Source: Bacillota bacterium (lineage in GTDB: Bacteria > Bacillota > Bacilli > Alicyclobacillales > SLC66). From it: DNA of 8,284 nt. Below are positions 1-6,351 of the stretch, in pieces. Location: NCBI GenBank assembly GCA_021821185.1, contig JAKACU010000080.1, positions 1 to 8,284 on the forward strand. Direction: 5' to 3'. The translations under genes and the position numbers were made by a program. Every line of letters begins with the position of its first letter. The stretch's first letter is position 1. The notes under the pieces are model-generated. The model was not told the origin of the DNA. It did no database searches and saw only the letters and a list, made by a program, of their open reading frames with translations.

Positions 1-8
1 GTTGACAT
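1..8 (-). CDS. Start of a further operon gene, cut by the window edge
   Basis: Reading the minus strand past the E2 stop, an ATG at 8-6 is followed by only five more bases. An SD-like GAGGTGG (positions 17-23) lies 8 nt upstream of it. The gap from the E2 stop is about 40 nt and shows no hairpin followed by T's, so the dehydrogenase operon probably continues into this gene. Only Met-Ser and part of a third codon are visible, so no product can be named. Confidence 0.4.
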
Positions 9-48
9 AATGATTACCACCTCACCGAATCACTGTCGAAAAACACGA

Positions 49-1305
49 TCAATACAAGCTCGTGCTTTCGTCCATGGATTCCAGTCTCTCTTTAATGTGA
101 CGCATAAAGCGGCCTGTGATCAGCCCATCTAAAACGCGGTGATCAATACTTATGCAGAGATTCACCATCGATCGTATAGCAATGCCATCACCATCAACGA
201 CAACAGGCCGTTTCACAATGGATTCCACCGAGACAATCGCGGCCCGCGGGGCATCGATAATCGGTTTTGACTGAATCGAGCCAAATGCTCCCGTGTTATT
301 CAGTGTAAATGTTCCGCCTTGCACATCATCCAAGGTCAATTTGCCAAGTCGAGCGCGTGATGCTAAATCGGACACGGCAAAAGCCAATCCGGAAATACTC
401 ATGCGATCAGCTTGGTGAATAACCGGTACTACCAGGGCATCTTCGGTTGCAACGGCAATGGACAAATTGACATCTTTATGCATGATAATATTGTCGTCGG
501 TCCAGGTGGAATTCACCATAGGATAAGCCTTTAACGCCTCTATCGCAGCCTTCATAAAAAACGGGAAAAACGTCAAATCGATGCCTTCTCTTTCCTTAAA
601 TACACGTTTGTGCTTTTCACGCAAACGAACCATTTTCGTAACATCCACTTCAACCATCATCCATGCATGGGGAATGTCACGTGCACTTTCTGTCATACGA
701 CGGGCAATTGTCCGGCGAATCGGCGTAATGGCAACCTTAGTCTCACTCACTGCATCGTGAAAAGAGACTGGATCGGTTTTTGCCGGCGCATTATGTATCA
801 CCTGATCGGCCTGCGGAGCCTGAATGGGATTTGCCACCGCCCTTAAAACATCTTTTCGCGTAACGCGCCCTCCCAAACCAGTACCCTGGACGGACGAAGG
901 ATCGATCTGGTGGGTTGCAGCGAGTTTTCGCACGGCAGGTGAATATCGTTTACCCGCCGATCCAGTTACTGTGCGAGTGTCCTCATGTCTGAAGACAGCA
1001 GGAGCCGCAACCCCGGCAGCTTCAGACGCCACTTCAGTCACCTGAGGAGGAACCTGTACAGCGCTCTCTTGATCTGTGGTGATACGAGCGATCAGCGTAC
1101 CGACGGCAAAGGTCTGGTTTTGCCCAACGAGAATCTCGGATAATACGCCGTCTACATCAGAAGGGATTTCGGCGGTTAGCTTGTCTGTCACCACTTCGAC
1201 AAGCGGCTCGTACTTTTGCACCGCGTCACCCACCCGCTTCAACCATTGCCCAAGCGTACCTTCTGTCACGCTTTCGCCAAGCTTTGGCATCAATACATCC
1301 GCCAT
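49..1305 (-). CDS. bkdB: Branched-chain 2-oxoacid dehydrogenase E2, dihydrolipoamide acyltransferase
   Basis: This is the core of the complex: its lipoyl-lysine arm takes the acyl group from E1 and passes it to CoA. The 418-residue protein has one lipoyl domain (about 2-78) with the lipoylation site Thr-Asp-Lys at Lys42, a linker, a peripheral-subunit-binding domain (about 119-157) that holds E1/E3, and a catalytic acyltransferase domain (about 190-418) with the His389-Arg-x-x-Asp393-Gly active-site motif near the C-terminus. From memory, the ending and the catalytic domain resemble Bacillus BkdB more than pyruvate dehydrogenase E2. The frame stays open up to 1443, but those extra residues would lie inside the E1-beta gene; an AAGGAG SD sits 7 nt before the ATG at 1305, giving the usual start Met-Ala-Asp-Val-Leu-Met-Pro-Lys-Leu-Gly-Glu. 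It lies 29 nt after E1-beta as the fourth gene of the operon. The specificity call (branched-chain rather than pyruvate) is inference from family resemblance. Confidence 0.93.
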   Translation of the reverse strand: MADVLMPKLGESVTEGTLGQWLKRVGDAVQKYEPLVEVVTDKLTAEIPSDVDGVLSEILVGQNQTFAVGTLIARITTDQESAVQVPPQVTEVASEAAGVAAPAVFRHEDTRTVTGSAGKRYSPAVRKLAATHQIDPSSVQGTGLGGRVTRKDVLRAVANPIQAPQADQVIHNAPAKTDPVSFHDAVSETKVAITPIRRTIARRMTESARDIPHAWMMVEVDVTKMVRLREKHKRVFKEREGIDLTFFPFFMKAAIEALKAYPMVNSTWTDDNIIMHKDVNLSIAVATEDALVVPVIHQADRMSISGLAFAVSDLASRARLGKLTLDDVQGGTFTLNNTGAFGSIQSKPIIDAPRAAIVSVESIVKRPVVVDGDGIAIRSMVNLCISIDHRVLDGLITGRFMRHIKERLESMDESTSLY

Positions 1306-1311
1306 CGTCAT

Positions 1312-1318
1312 TCTCCTT
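1312..1318 (-). promoter_or_regulatory. Ribosome binding site that fixes the bkdB start
   Basis: AAGGAGA on the minus strand. It is 7 nt (from AAGGAG) before the ATG at 1305 but only about 1 nt before the in-frame ATG at 1311, so 1305 is the better start. Confidence 0.75.
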
Positions 1319-1334
1319 GAGCCTTGTCGTTCGA

Positions 1335-2318
1335 TTAAAACGCCGCTAAGGCACGCATGGCCTTCGCAATCTTTGTTGGATTCAACATGTAAAACCGCTC
1401 CATCCCAGCATTGAACGACATAGCCGGAACATCCGGACCGCACAGTCGAGCAATGGGGGCATCCAAATCAAATAATGCTTCTTCCGCAATAATGGCAGCC
1501 ACTTCTGCGCCAACACCGCCCGTTTTGTTGTCTTCGTGAACAAGCAAAACCTTGCCGGTTTGTTTTGCCGCAGCGACAATCGCTTCTCGATCCAAGGGCA
1601 AGATGGATCGCAAGTCCAAAAGATGCGTTGAAATACCCTCTTTTTCTAGCGCTTGCGCCGCTTCCAGAGCATAATGAACCATTAAGCCGTAAGTAATGAC
1701 CGTGATGTCCGTGCCTTCTCTTCGTATAGCCGCTGTGCCAATAGGCACGATATGCTCCCCATCCGGAACATCATCACGAATCGATCGATACATTCCCTTG
1801 TGTTCAAAATACAACACAGGGTCAGGATCACGAATGGCAGAAATCAAGAGGCCTTTGGCGTCCGCAGCTGTGGAAGGAATGACCACCTTTAAGCCAGGGA
1901 TGTGATAAAACATCGCCTCCATGCTTTGCGAATGGTACAACGCACCGTGTACACCGCCGCCAAACGGCGCGCGCACCACAAGCGGGCACGTCCAGTCATT
2001 GTTTGAGCGATACCGCATTTTTGCCGCTTCGCTGATAATCTGATTGACAGCAGGTAAAATAAAATCAACGAATTGAATTTCAGCGATCGGTTTTAATCCC
2101 ATGGCAGCTGCACCCACAGCTACGCCCACAATGCCTGATTCGGCAAGCGGACTGTCCATGACCCGATCTTCACCAAATTCCTCCAGCATACCCTGCGTAA
2201 CCCGAAATACGCCCCCGCGAACGCCGATGTCTTCACCCATCACAAACACAGACGCATCACGGCGCATCTCATGCACCATAGCATCGCGAATAGCGTCAAT
2301 ATACAACTTGACCGTCAC
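1335..2318 (-). CDS. bkdAB: Branched-chain 2-oxoacid dehydrogenase E1 beta subunit
   Basis: This is the beta subunit of the thiamine-diphosphate-dependent E1 heterotetramer, which decarboxylates branched-chain 2-oxoacids and reductively acylates the lipoyl group on E2. The 327 residues match the family's usual length. Visible signatures are the N-terminal Gly-Glu-Asp-Ile-Gly block (28-32), Asp-Ser-Pro-Leu-Ala-Glu with Glu60 in the place of the glutamate that contacts the cofactor, and the segment from His124 to about 144 (His-Gly-Ala-Leu-Tyr-His-Ser-Gln-Ser, then His-Ile-Pro-Gly-Leu-Lys) typical of the branched-chain type. The start is GTG with a strong GAGGAGG SD 7 nt upstream; that SD overlaps the TGA of the E1-alpha gene, 12 nt away, so the two subunits are probably translationally coupled, which fits a 1:1 complex. 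No defect is seen. Confidence 0.93.
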   Translation of the reverse strand: MTVKLYIDAIRDAMVHEMRRDASVFVMGEDIGVRGGVFRVTQGMLEEFGEDRVMDSPLAESGIVGVAVGAAAMGLKPIAEIQFVDFILPAVNQIISEAAKMRYRSNNDWTCPLVVRAPFGGGVHGALYHSQSMEAMFYHIPGLKVVIPSTAADAKGLLISAIRDPDPVLYFEHKGMYRSIRDDVPDGEHIVPIGTAAIRREGTDITVITYGLMVHYALEAAQALEKEGISTHLLDLRSILPLDREAIVAAAKQTGKVLLVHEDNKTGGVGAEVAAIIAEEALFDLDAPIARLCGPDVPAMSFNAGMERFYMLNPTKIAKAMRALAAF

Positions 2319-2325
2319 AATCGTA

Positions 2326-2333
2326 CCTCCTCA
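2326..2333 (-). promoter_or_regulatory. bkdAB ribosome binding site fused to the bkdAA stop codon
   Basis: On the minus strand the E1-alpha stop TGA (2333-2331) runs directly into GGAGG, so one octamer both ends E1-alpha and recruits ribosomes to the GTG at 2318. Coupled translation is inferred. Confidence 0.7.
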
Positions 2334-3338
2334 ATTCGCGTACACGTGCAACAGAGTACTTTCCGGCGGAGGGTCTTGGGCATTTTCCGCATAAGCCGTT
2401 GCCTCGTTGACCTCTTTGATAATACGTTCACGCAAGGATCCTTCCCGTTCCGGCGTGAGTATGCCCTCATTTTCCAGATAGGTGCGAAAAACAGCAATAG
2501 CATCGCGACGCTTCGCATCGTCCACTTCTTCTTTGGAACGATAGACACGATCATCATCGTCACTCGAATGCGGGGTGAGCCGATAGGTCTCTACCTCAAT
2601 GAGCGTAGGACCAAGTCCAAGTCTCGCCCGAGCAACAGCCTCTTTCATGACGCGGTAGACTTCCAGTACATCGTTGCCATCAACAACTACGCCCGGAAAT
2701 CCGTAGCCTGCCGCGCGATCCGCCACGTGTTGGCAACCGATCTGCTTTTGCAATGGAACAGAAATGGCATAGCGATTGTTTTCACAAAAGAAAATCACAG
2801 GCAGCTTATGAACGCCGGCGAAATTGCATCCTTCATGGAAATCACCTTGATTGCTTGATCCTTCCCCAAAAGACACATAGGTGATATACGGTTCCTTGCG
2901 CATTTTTGCCGCAAGTGCCATGCCCACAGCATGAGGAATCTGCGTGGAAACAGGACTTGAACCGCTTAAAATATGATGCGCTTTGGAACCATAGTGCCCT
3001 GGCATTTGTCGTCCGCCGCTGTTGGGATCTTCTGCGCGTGCAAACATCTGCAGCAAAATATCCCGGGGGGTTTGTCCAAACGCCAGAATAAGACCTAAGT
3101 CACGATAGTACGGTGCTGCGTAATCAACGCTCGGAGCCATCGCAAAGGCTGCAGCAACTTGTGGTCCTTCCTGCCCTTGACACGAAACGACAAAAGGAAT
3201 TTTTCCGGACCGATTCAGCAGCCACATGCGTTCATCGACCAAACGCGCAGTGAGCATGACTTCGTACATACGCAACACTTGTTCATCGGTTAAACCGACT
3301 TCTTGGTGACGACTCAACAGTTTGGTATCTCCTTTCAC
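2331..3338 (-). CDS. bkdAA: Branched-chain 2-oxoacid dehydrogenase E1 alpha subunit
   Basis: This subunit binds thiamine diphosphate and catalyses oxidative decarboxylation of branched-chain 2-oxoacids with E1-beta. The 335-residue protein shows the cofactor/Mg motif as Gly-Glu-Gly (158-160) with Asn-Asn at 187-188, the Glu form of the usual Gly-Asp-Gly and, as I recall, normal in bacterial branched-chain E1. It also has Arg-Met-Trp-Leu-Leu-Asn-Arg-Ser-Gly-Lys near residue 40, Gly-Gly-Arg-Gln-Met-Pro-Gly-His (108-115), and the Ser-rich, Asp-rich loop at 252-267 that corresponds to the regulatory loop of mitochondrial enzymes. The start is uncertain. GTG at 3338 has a GGGGG SD 8 nt upstream and overlaps the E3 stop by 4 nt (GTGA). 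TTG at 3317 would begin Met-Ser-Arg-His-Gln, closer to the Bacillus N-terminus as I remember it, and has AAAGGAG 11 nt upstream. Both keep the whole enzyme domain. Confidence 0.93.
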   Translation of the reverse strand: MKGDTKLLSRHQEVGLTDEQVLRMYEVMLTARLVDERMWLLNRSGKIPFVVSCQGQEGPQVAAAFAMAPSVDYAAPYYRDLGLILAFGQTPRDILLQMFARAEDPNSGGRQMPGHYGSKAHHILSGSSPVSTQIPHAVGMALAAKMRKEPYITYVSFGEGSSNQGDFHEGCNFAGVHKLPVIFFCENNRYAISVPLQKQIGCQHVADRAAGYGFPGVVVDGNDVLEVYRVMKEAVARARLGLGPTLIEVETYRLTPHSSDDDDRVYRSKEEVDDAKRRDAIAVFRTYLENEGILTPEREGSLRERIIKEVNEATAYAENAQDPPPESTLLHVYAN

Positions 3339-4753
3339 CCATGAATCCCCCTTCCATCAGCAAGAAGAGCCGCTTCCCCCAATGCCTCAGAAAGTGTGGG
3401 ATGCGGATGAATCAGTTGTCCAAGTTCCCATGGTGTAGCATCAAGCAGCTTGGCAAGTGCCGCTTCAGAAATTAAATCCGTTGCATGAGGCCCAACAATA
3501 TGTACACCAAGCAAGTCATCGTTTGCTTCGTCAACGACCACTTTAGTAAAGCCTTCTGCTTCGCCATACACTAAAGCTTTTCCGTTCGCTCGAAAGAAAA
3601 ACTTCGACGTCTTTACTTTTCTTCCCTGCTTTTGCGCTTCACTTTGTGTAAGGCCAACACTGGCCACTTCTGGACGGCTGTACGTGCAACGAGCGACGCC
3701 AAGATAATCAAGCGGATTTGGCGCAAGCCCCGCGATGGTTTCCATGGCTACAATGCCTTCATGGGAAGCCACATGAGCTAATTGCAAACCGCCGATAACA
3801 TCCCCGATAGCATAGATCGCTTTCTCCGCTGTTTGCATGAATTCGTTAACCTGGATTACGCCTTTATCAACAACTACACCTGTAGCTTCAAGCCCGATAT
3901 TGTCGACATTTGCCGTACGGCCGATGGCTACCAGGATAAGGTCGGCCTGCACCGTGTCACGGCGCTCCCCCTGCACGACATCAATCATGCGTTTGCCGTC
4001 TTGTTCTTGCGCTGAAGCTGCATCCACCGTCGCATTCGTCAAAATGGTGACTTTGCGTTTTTTTAACGCGCGGGCAAGTTCAGCCGAGACATCTTCATCT
4101 TCTTGCGCTAAAATACGCGGCAATGCTTCAATCAGAGTAACTTTCACACCCAGATCGGCCATCATAGAGGCCCATTCCGTGCCAATAGCGCCGGCTCCGA
4201 TAATCAGTATCGTTGACGGCAAATCGGTCAAGGCTAATGCTTGTTCGGACGAAATAACCCACTTTTTGTCAAACGGCAAGTCAGGTAGTTCACGTGGTCT
4301 CGATCCCGTAGCAATTACCGTATGGCGAGGAGACAAAATCTCAGACTCTCCGTCTGCATGCTCTACGCGGACAGCACCAGACGTCGGAGAAAAGATCGAC
4401 GGCCCCATCACGAGTCCATACCCTGATATCACGTCGATATCATATTTTTTCATGAGAAATTGTACGCCTTTATGCAACTGATCTACGATCTGCTGCTTTC
4501 GTGCCATAGCTTTTTTAAGATCAAACCGGATATCGGAAGCTATAACGCCAAAGTCGTCATCTTGCGCCGCAACAAACACCTCCGCAGAACGCAATAGCGC
4601 TTTGGATGGAATGCACCCCTGATGCAAACATGTTCCCCCAAGTTTATCAGCTTCCACTACCGCTACTTTCAGGCCAAGTTGCGCCCCGCGAATGGCCGCG
4701 ACGTAACCGCCTGTCCCTCCGCCTAGCACAACGACATCATATGTTTGTGCCAC
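3335..4753 (-). CDS. lpdV: Dihydrolipoamide dehydrogenase (E3)
   Basis: This flavoprotein reoxidises the dihydrolipoyl group of E2 and reduces NAD+. The 472-residue protein has the FAD-binding Gly-Gly-Gly-Thr-Gly-Gly loop (11-16), the redox disulfide Cys42-x4-Cys47 in Gly-Gly-Thr-Cys-Leu-His-Gln-Gly-Cys, the NAD-binding Gly-Ala-Gly-Ala-Ile-Gly (186-191), a second FAD contact Ala-Ile-Gly-Asp (315-318), and the C-terminal His-Pro-His-Pro-Thr-Leu-Ser-Glu with the catalytic His451/Glu456 pair. All key residues are present. The frame also offers GTG at 4759, but the GAGGTG SD almost touches that codon, while it is 5 nt before the GTG at 4753; I chose 4753. It is the first gene of the operon, so this E3 is most likely dedicated to the branched-chain complex (inferred from position, since E3 proteins are interchangeable among complexes). 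Confidence 0.93.
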   Translation of the reverse strand: MAQTYDVVVLGGGTGGYVAAIRGAQLGLKVAVVEADKLGGTCLHQGCIPSKALLRSAEVFVAAQDDDFGVIASDIRFDLKKAMARKQQIVDQLHKGVQFLMKKYDIDVISGYGLVMGPSIFSPTSGAVRVEHADGESEILSPRHTVIATGSRPRELPDLPFDKKWVISSEQALALTDLPSTILIIGAGAIGTEWASMMADLGVKVTLIEALPRILAQEDEDVSAELARALKKRKVTILTNATVDAASAQEQDGKRMIDVVQGERRDTVQADLILVAIGRTANVDNIGLEATGVVVDKGVIQVNEFMQTAEKAIYAIGDVIGGLQLAHVASHEGIVAMETIAGLAPNPLDYLGVARCTYSRPEVASVGLTQSEAQKQGRKVKTSKFFFRANGKALVYGEAEGFTKVVVDEANDDLLGVHIVGPHATDLISEAALAKLLDATPWELGQLIHPHPTLSEALGEAALLADGRGIHG

Positions 4754-4769
4754 ATGCACACCTCATTTC

Positions 4770-4781
4770 TGCCTTTAGGCA
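4770..4781. repeat. Short palindrome in the lpdV leader
   Basis: TGCCTTTAGGCA is a perfect 5-bp dyad with a 2-bp centre, just upstream of the E3 ribosome binding site. The loop is too tight for a good RNA hairpin, so if functional it would be a protein-binding site. Such short dyads are common by chance. Confidence 0.2.
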
Positions 4782-4816
4782 TAACAACATCTCGCACGGT
4801 GTATACATCTTCCCAA

Positions 4817-4845
4817 ATTATAGCCCACGAAAAGCTATGATTACA
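4817..4845 (-). promoter_or_regulatory. Candidate promoter for the bkd operon
   Basis: On the minus strand a perfect TATAAT (4822-4817) lies about 65 nt before the lpdV start. The hexamer at -35 spacing, TGTAAT (4845-4840, 17-nt spacer), is poor, so an activator may be needed. I looked for a sigma-54 -24/-12 element (TGGCAC-N5-TTGC type), as known for Bacillus subtilis bkd, and saw none here. Confidence 0.35.
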
Positions 4846-4890
4846 CGAAACAGGATTAAACCAGTAGAAATCATCCATCTTGCCTATTCC

Positions 4891-4919
4891 TTGAGCCGAC
4901 GCGCATACAGGATTATAGT
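4891..4919 (+). promoter_or_regulatory. Sigma-A-like promoter of the small membrane protein gene
   Basis: TTGAGC (4891-4896), a 17-nt spacer, then TATAGT (4914-4919): four and five matches to the sigma-A hexamers with ideal spacing. Transcription would begin near 4926, just ahead of the SD at 4936 and the ATT codon at 4951. It points away from the bkd promoter. Confidence 0.5.
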
Positions 4920-4935
4920 ATAAAAAGCACATACA

Positions 4936-4942
4936 AAGAAGG
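4936..4942 (+). promoter_or_regulatory. Ribosome binding site placing translation start at the ATT codon 4951
   Basis: AAGAAGG, one mismatch from AAGGAGG, lies exactly 8 nt before ATT at 4951. No comparable SD precedes the first canonical in-frame start, TTG at 4996. Confidence 0.5.
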
Positions 4943-4950
4943 CGAAAACA

Positions 4951-5184
4951 ATTCGTACACTACTCTCTTGGGCGATCCTTATCGCTGTATTTCTTTTGGC
5001 GGGTGAAGGGATTAACCTTCTTCGTATCGGTATCTTCAACGCTCTGATTGGTATGCCCGGGCAATGGTGGCGCTTTGTGCTTGGCATCCTGCTTGCCGGA
5101 TTAGGCACAGCATTTTTGGGCGGCTTTATCTATCATCGGGCAAAAAAGCGCGGACAAGTGAAACGGCCCGATTGGATGAAATGA
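4951..5184 (+). CDS. DUF2627-like small membrane protein, probable ATT start
   Basis: This is a membrane protein of about 77 residues and unknown function. It has a hydrophobic helix at about 4-18, then a Gly-Ile-x-Leu-Leu-Arg motif (20-25), then a Pro-Gly-Gln-Trp-Trp turn and a second helix (about 39-61) ending in Gly-Gly-Phe-Ile-Tyr-His-Arg and a basic tail. From memory this is the layout of the DUF2627 family (Bacillus subtilis YqzF), whose gene lies near the bkd cluster, as here. The frame runs open from a stop at 4921 and has no ATG, GTG or TTG until TTG 4996, inside helix 1. ATT at 4951 is followed by Arg-Thr-Leu-Leu, matching the family's Met-Arg-x-Ile-Ala-Leu-Leu type of beginning, and has an SD and promoter at correct distances. 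It is convergent with moaB, 16 nt away. Family assignment is by recall; the role is unknown. Confidence 0.7.
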   Translation: MRTLLSWAILIAVFLLAGEGINLLRIGIFNALIGMPGQWWRFVLGILLAGLGTAFLGGFIYHRAKKRGQVKRPDWMK

Positions 5185-5200
5185 TAGAGTGGCAGTTGCC

Positions 5201-5710
5201 TCACGGCGTTTCTTTATCATCATGTTGAAAAATCGGGCTTTGCAGTACCTTTAGGGCATGTGGCAAGACGTCGGCGACTGCGTGTAAGGAATCAACAGCA
5301 CCGTCAGGATTTCCGGGCAGGTTTACGATAAGAGTTTTGTCCCGGACGCCGACTACCCCACGCGACAACAGGGAAAAGCGCGTATGATTAAGCCCTTGTC
5401 GGCGAATCTCCTCAGCAAGTCCAGGAACCTCTCTTTCCATTACCGCGCGTGTAGCTTCTGGTGTAACGTCACGCGGTCCTAGACCGGTACCGCCTGTCGT
5501 AATGACAAGCGGCGTCTCAAACGCTACGAGATCAAGTAACGTGGATACGATCATGTCTTTTTCATCAGGAACAATCGATTGTGCAATAACTGTGAAACCC
5601 AGTTCTTGTAAGGCCAGGGATAAACGCGGGCCGGAAGCATCTTCGCGCTCTCCGTCGTAGGCGCTGTCACTGACGATCACAATCGCCGCTTGTTGTGTCA
5701 TCTCAGGCAT
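5201..5710 (-). CDS. moaB: MoaB/MogA-family molybdenum cofactor protein
   Basis: This is a 169-residue single-domain member of the MoaB/Mog fold, which binds molybdopterin; MogA-type members adenylylate molybdopterin before molybdate insertion. Visible motifs are Ile-Val-Ser-Asp-Ser near the N-terminus, Thr-Thr-Gly-Gly-Thr-Gly-Leu-Gly-Pro-Arg-Asp (71-81) and the Asn-Leu-Pro-Gly-Asn-Pro loop (130-135). The body (Pro-Gly-Leu-Ala-Glu, Leu-Ser-Arg-Gly-Val) looks closer to MogA than to the classical MoaB as I remember them, so mogA is an equally good name. The frame is open up to 5773 inside moaC, but a GGGAGGG SD 6 nt before ATG 5710 marks the start. Stop TAA of moaC and this ATG are separated by a single base, so the two are co-transcribed and probably coupled. 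Confidence 0.88.
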   Translation of the reverse strand: MPEMTQQAAIVIVSDSAYDGEREDASGPRLSLALQELGFTVIAQSIVPDEKDMIVSTLLDLVAFETPLVITTGGTGLGPRDVTPEATRAVMEREVPGLAEEIRRQGLNHTRFSLLSRGVVGVRDKTLIVNLPGNPDGAVDSLHAVADVLPHALKVLQSPIFQHDDKETP

Positions 5711-5711
5711 G

Positions 5712-6224
5712 TTAAACCCTCCCATTTTCTTGTTGACGAACAAAGTGGCCGCTTTTGCCGCCGTCTTTTTCAAGCAACCCTAAAAACGTTATAGACATAG
5801 CTCGATCGATTGCTTTACACATGTCATATACTGTCAATGCCCCAATGGCCGCTGCTGTCAGTGCTTCCATCTCCACTCCAGTGGGACCCGTTGTACCAAC
5901 TGTCACGTCAAGCATCAGCGTCGTGTCATCGGGAAAGGCAAACGCTGCATCAACACCCGTTATAAGAATGGGATGGCACATGGGTATTACGTCCGACGTA
6001 CGCTTTGCTGCCATCACAGCGGCTACTTGTGCGACGGCAAGAACATCACCTTTTGCCACAGAGCCTTCTCGCACCATACGCAGTGTCTCTTCTTGCATGG
6101 AAATGATTGAACGTGCAATGGCCACGCGTGCTGTAGCTGATTTAAGTCCTACATCCACCATACGCGCTCGCCCGGTCTCATCAAAATGAGTAAGTTCTTG
6201 CCTTGTTATACGGTCATTTTCCAT
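5712..6224 (-). CDS. moaC: Cyclic pyranopterin monophosphate synthase MoaC
   Basis: With MoaA (not in this window) this enzyme makes cyclic pyranopterin monophosphate from GTP, the first step of molybdenum cofactor synthesis. The 170-residue length is normal. Family signatures are Lys-Gly-Asp-Val-Leu (59-63), Ile-Pro-Met-Cys-His-Pro (80-85) with the conserved His84, Val-Glu-Met-Glu-Ala-Leu-Thr (117-123) and Tyr-Asp-Met-Cys-Lys (133-137) with the Asp/Lys pair of the active site. The start at 6224 has GGAGG 7 nt upstream; the longer frame to 6263 would begin upstream of the predicted transcription start and is rejected. It leads the moaC-moaB pair and is divergent from the moaD-moaE fusion. Confidence 0.95.
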   Translation of the reverse strand: MENDRITRQELTHFDETGRARMVDVGLKSATARVAIARSIISMQEETLRMVREGSVAKGDVLAVAQVAAVMAAKRTSDVIPMCHPILITGVDAAFAFPDDTTLMLDVTVGTTGPTGVEMEALTAAAIGALTVYDMCKAIDRAMSITFLGLLEKDGGKSGHFVRQQENGRV

Positions 6225-6253
6225 GGCATATCCTCCCGCGTGTATCCTTGTGT

Positions 6254-6283
6254 AGTATACCATGTTCGTTTATGGCGTGTGAT
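6254..6283 (-). promoter_or_regulatory. moaC-moaB promoter, extended -10 type
   Basis: On the minus strand TATACT (6259-6254) is preceded by TGG, an extended -10, and by ATCACA (6283-6278) 18 nt upstream as a 4/6 -35. Transcription would start near 6247, giving a leader of about 22 nt that contains the SD, too short for a molybdenum cofactor riboswitch. Confidence 0.5.
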
Positions 6284-6295
6284 GTACGTCATCGC
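6278..6295. promoter_or_regulatory. Dyad between the moa promoters, CRP/FNR-like
   Basis: TGTGA-TGTACG-TCATC (6278-6293) has a perfect left half and a 3/5 right half of the TGTGA-N6-TCACA pattern used by CRP and by Bacillus Fnr. Its centre would be 41.5 nt before the predicted moaD-moaE start, the classical activator position, and it covers the moaC -35. The same bases can also be read as a slightly better dyad, GTGATG-N5-CATCGC, centred at 6287, so the family of the binding protein is open. Confidence 0.35.
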
Positions 6296-6320
6296 AATCC
6301 CCTTTCATAAAGGTTATACT
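6292..6320 (+). promoter_or_regulatory. moaD-moaE promoter
   Basis: TATACT (6315-6320) is a good -10; the -35 at 17-nt spacing, TCGCAA, is weak, as in activator-dependent promoters. The spacer holds a small inverted repeat, CCTTT-CAT-AAAGG (6301-6313). Transcription would start near 6327, ahead of the SD AAGGGAG at 6334-6340. Confidence 0.4.
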
Positions 6321-6351
6321 TGAGGCTAAGCTTAAGGGAGTGATCTATACC

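Noticed and set aside
1306..1443. N-terminal extension of the E2 protein
   Set aside because: It would be read inside the E1-beta gene and does not look like a lipoyl domain; the SD fixes the start at 1305.
2271..2858. 195-codon plus-strand open frame
   Set aside because: Lies opposite the well-supported E1-alpha/E1-beta genes; low-complexity antisense translation, no SD and no family resemblance.
3837..4481. 214-codon plus-strand open frame
   Set aside because: Antisense to the dihydrolipoamide dehydrogenase gene; Ser/Thr/Ala-rich composition typical of a shadow frame.
4754..4890. Sigma-54 (-24/-12) promoter for the bkd operon
   Set aside because: No TGGCAC-N5-TTGC-like element found by eye on the minus strand; a TATAAT hexamer is present instead.
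4723..4932. 69-codon minus-strand frame in the lpdV leader, considered as a leader peptide or small gene
   Set aside because: Overlaps the lpdV start out of frame, would begin near the candidate DUF2627 promoter, and has no SD; the region is better explained by two divergent promoters.
5185..5200. Bidirectional terminator between the DUF2627-like gene and moaB
   Set aside because: Only a 4-bp GGCA/TGCC pairing with a 2-nt loop and no T run; not enough to call.
5755..6189. 144-codon plus-strand open frame
   Set aside because: Antisense to moaC; Ser/Thr/Ala-rich shadow translation.
6225..6253. Molybdenum cofactor riboswitch ahead of moaC
   Set aside because: The predicted leader is only about 22 nt, far too short for that structured RNA.
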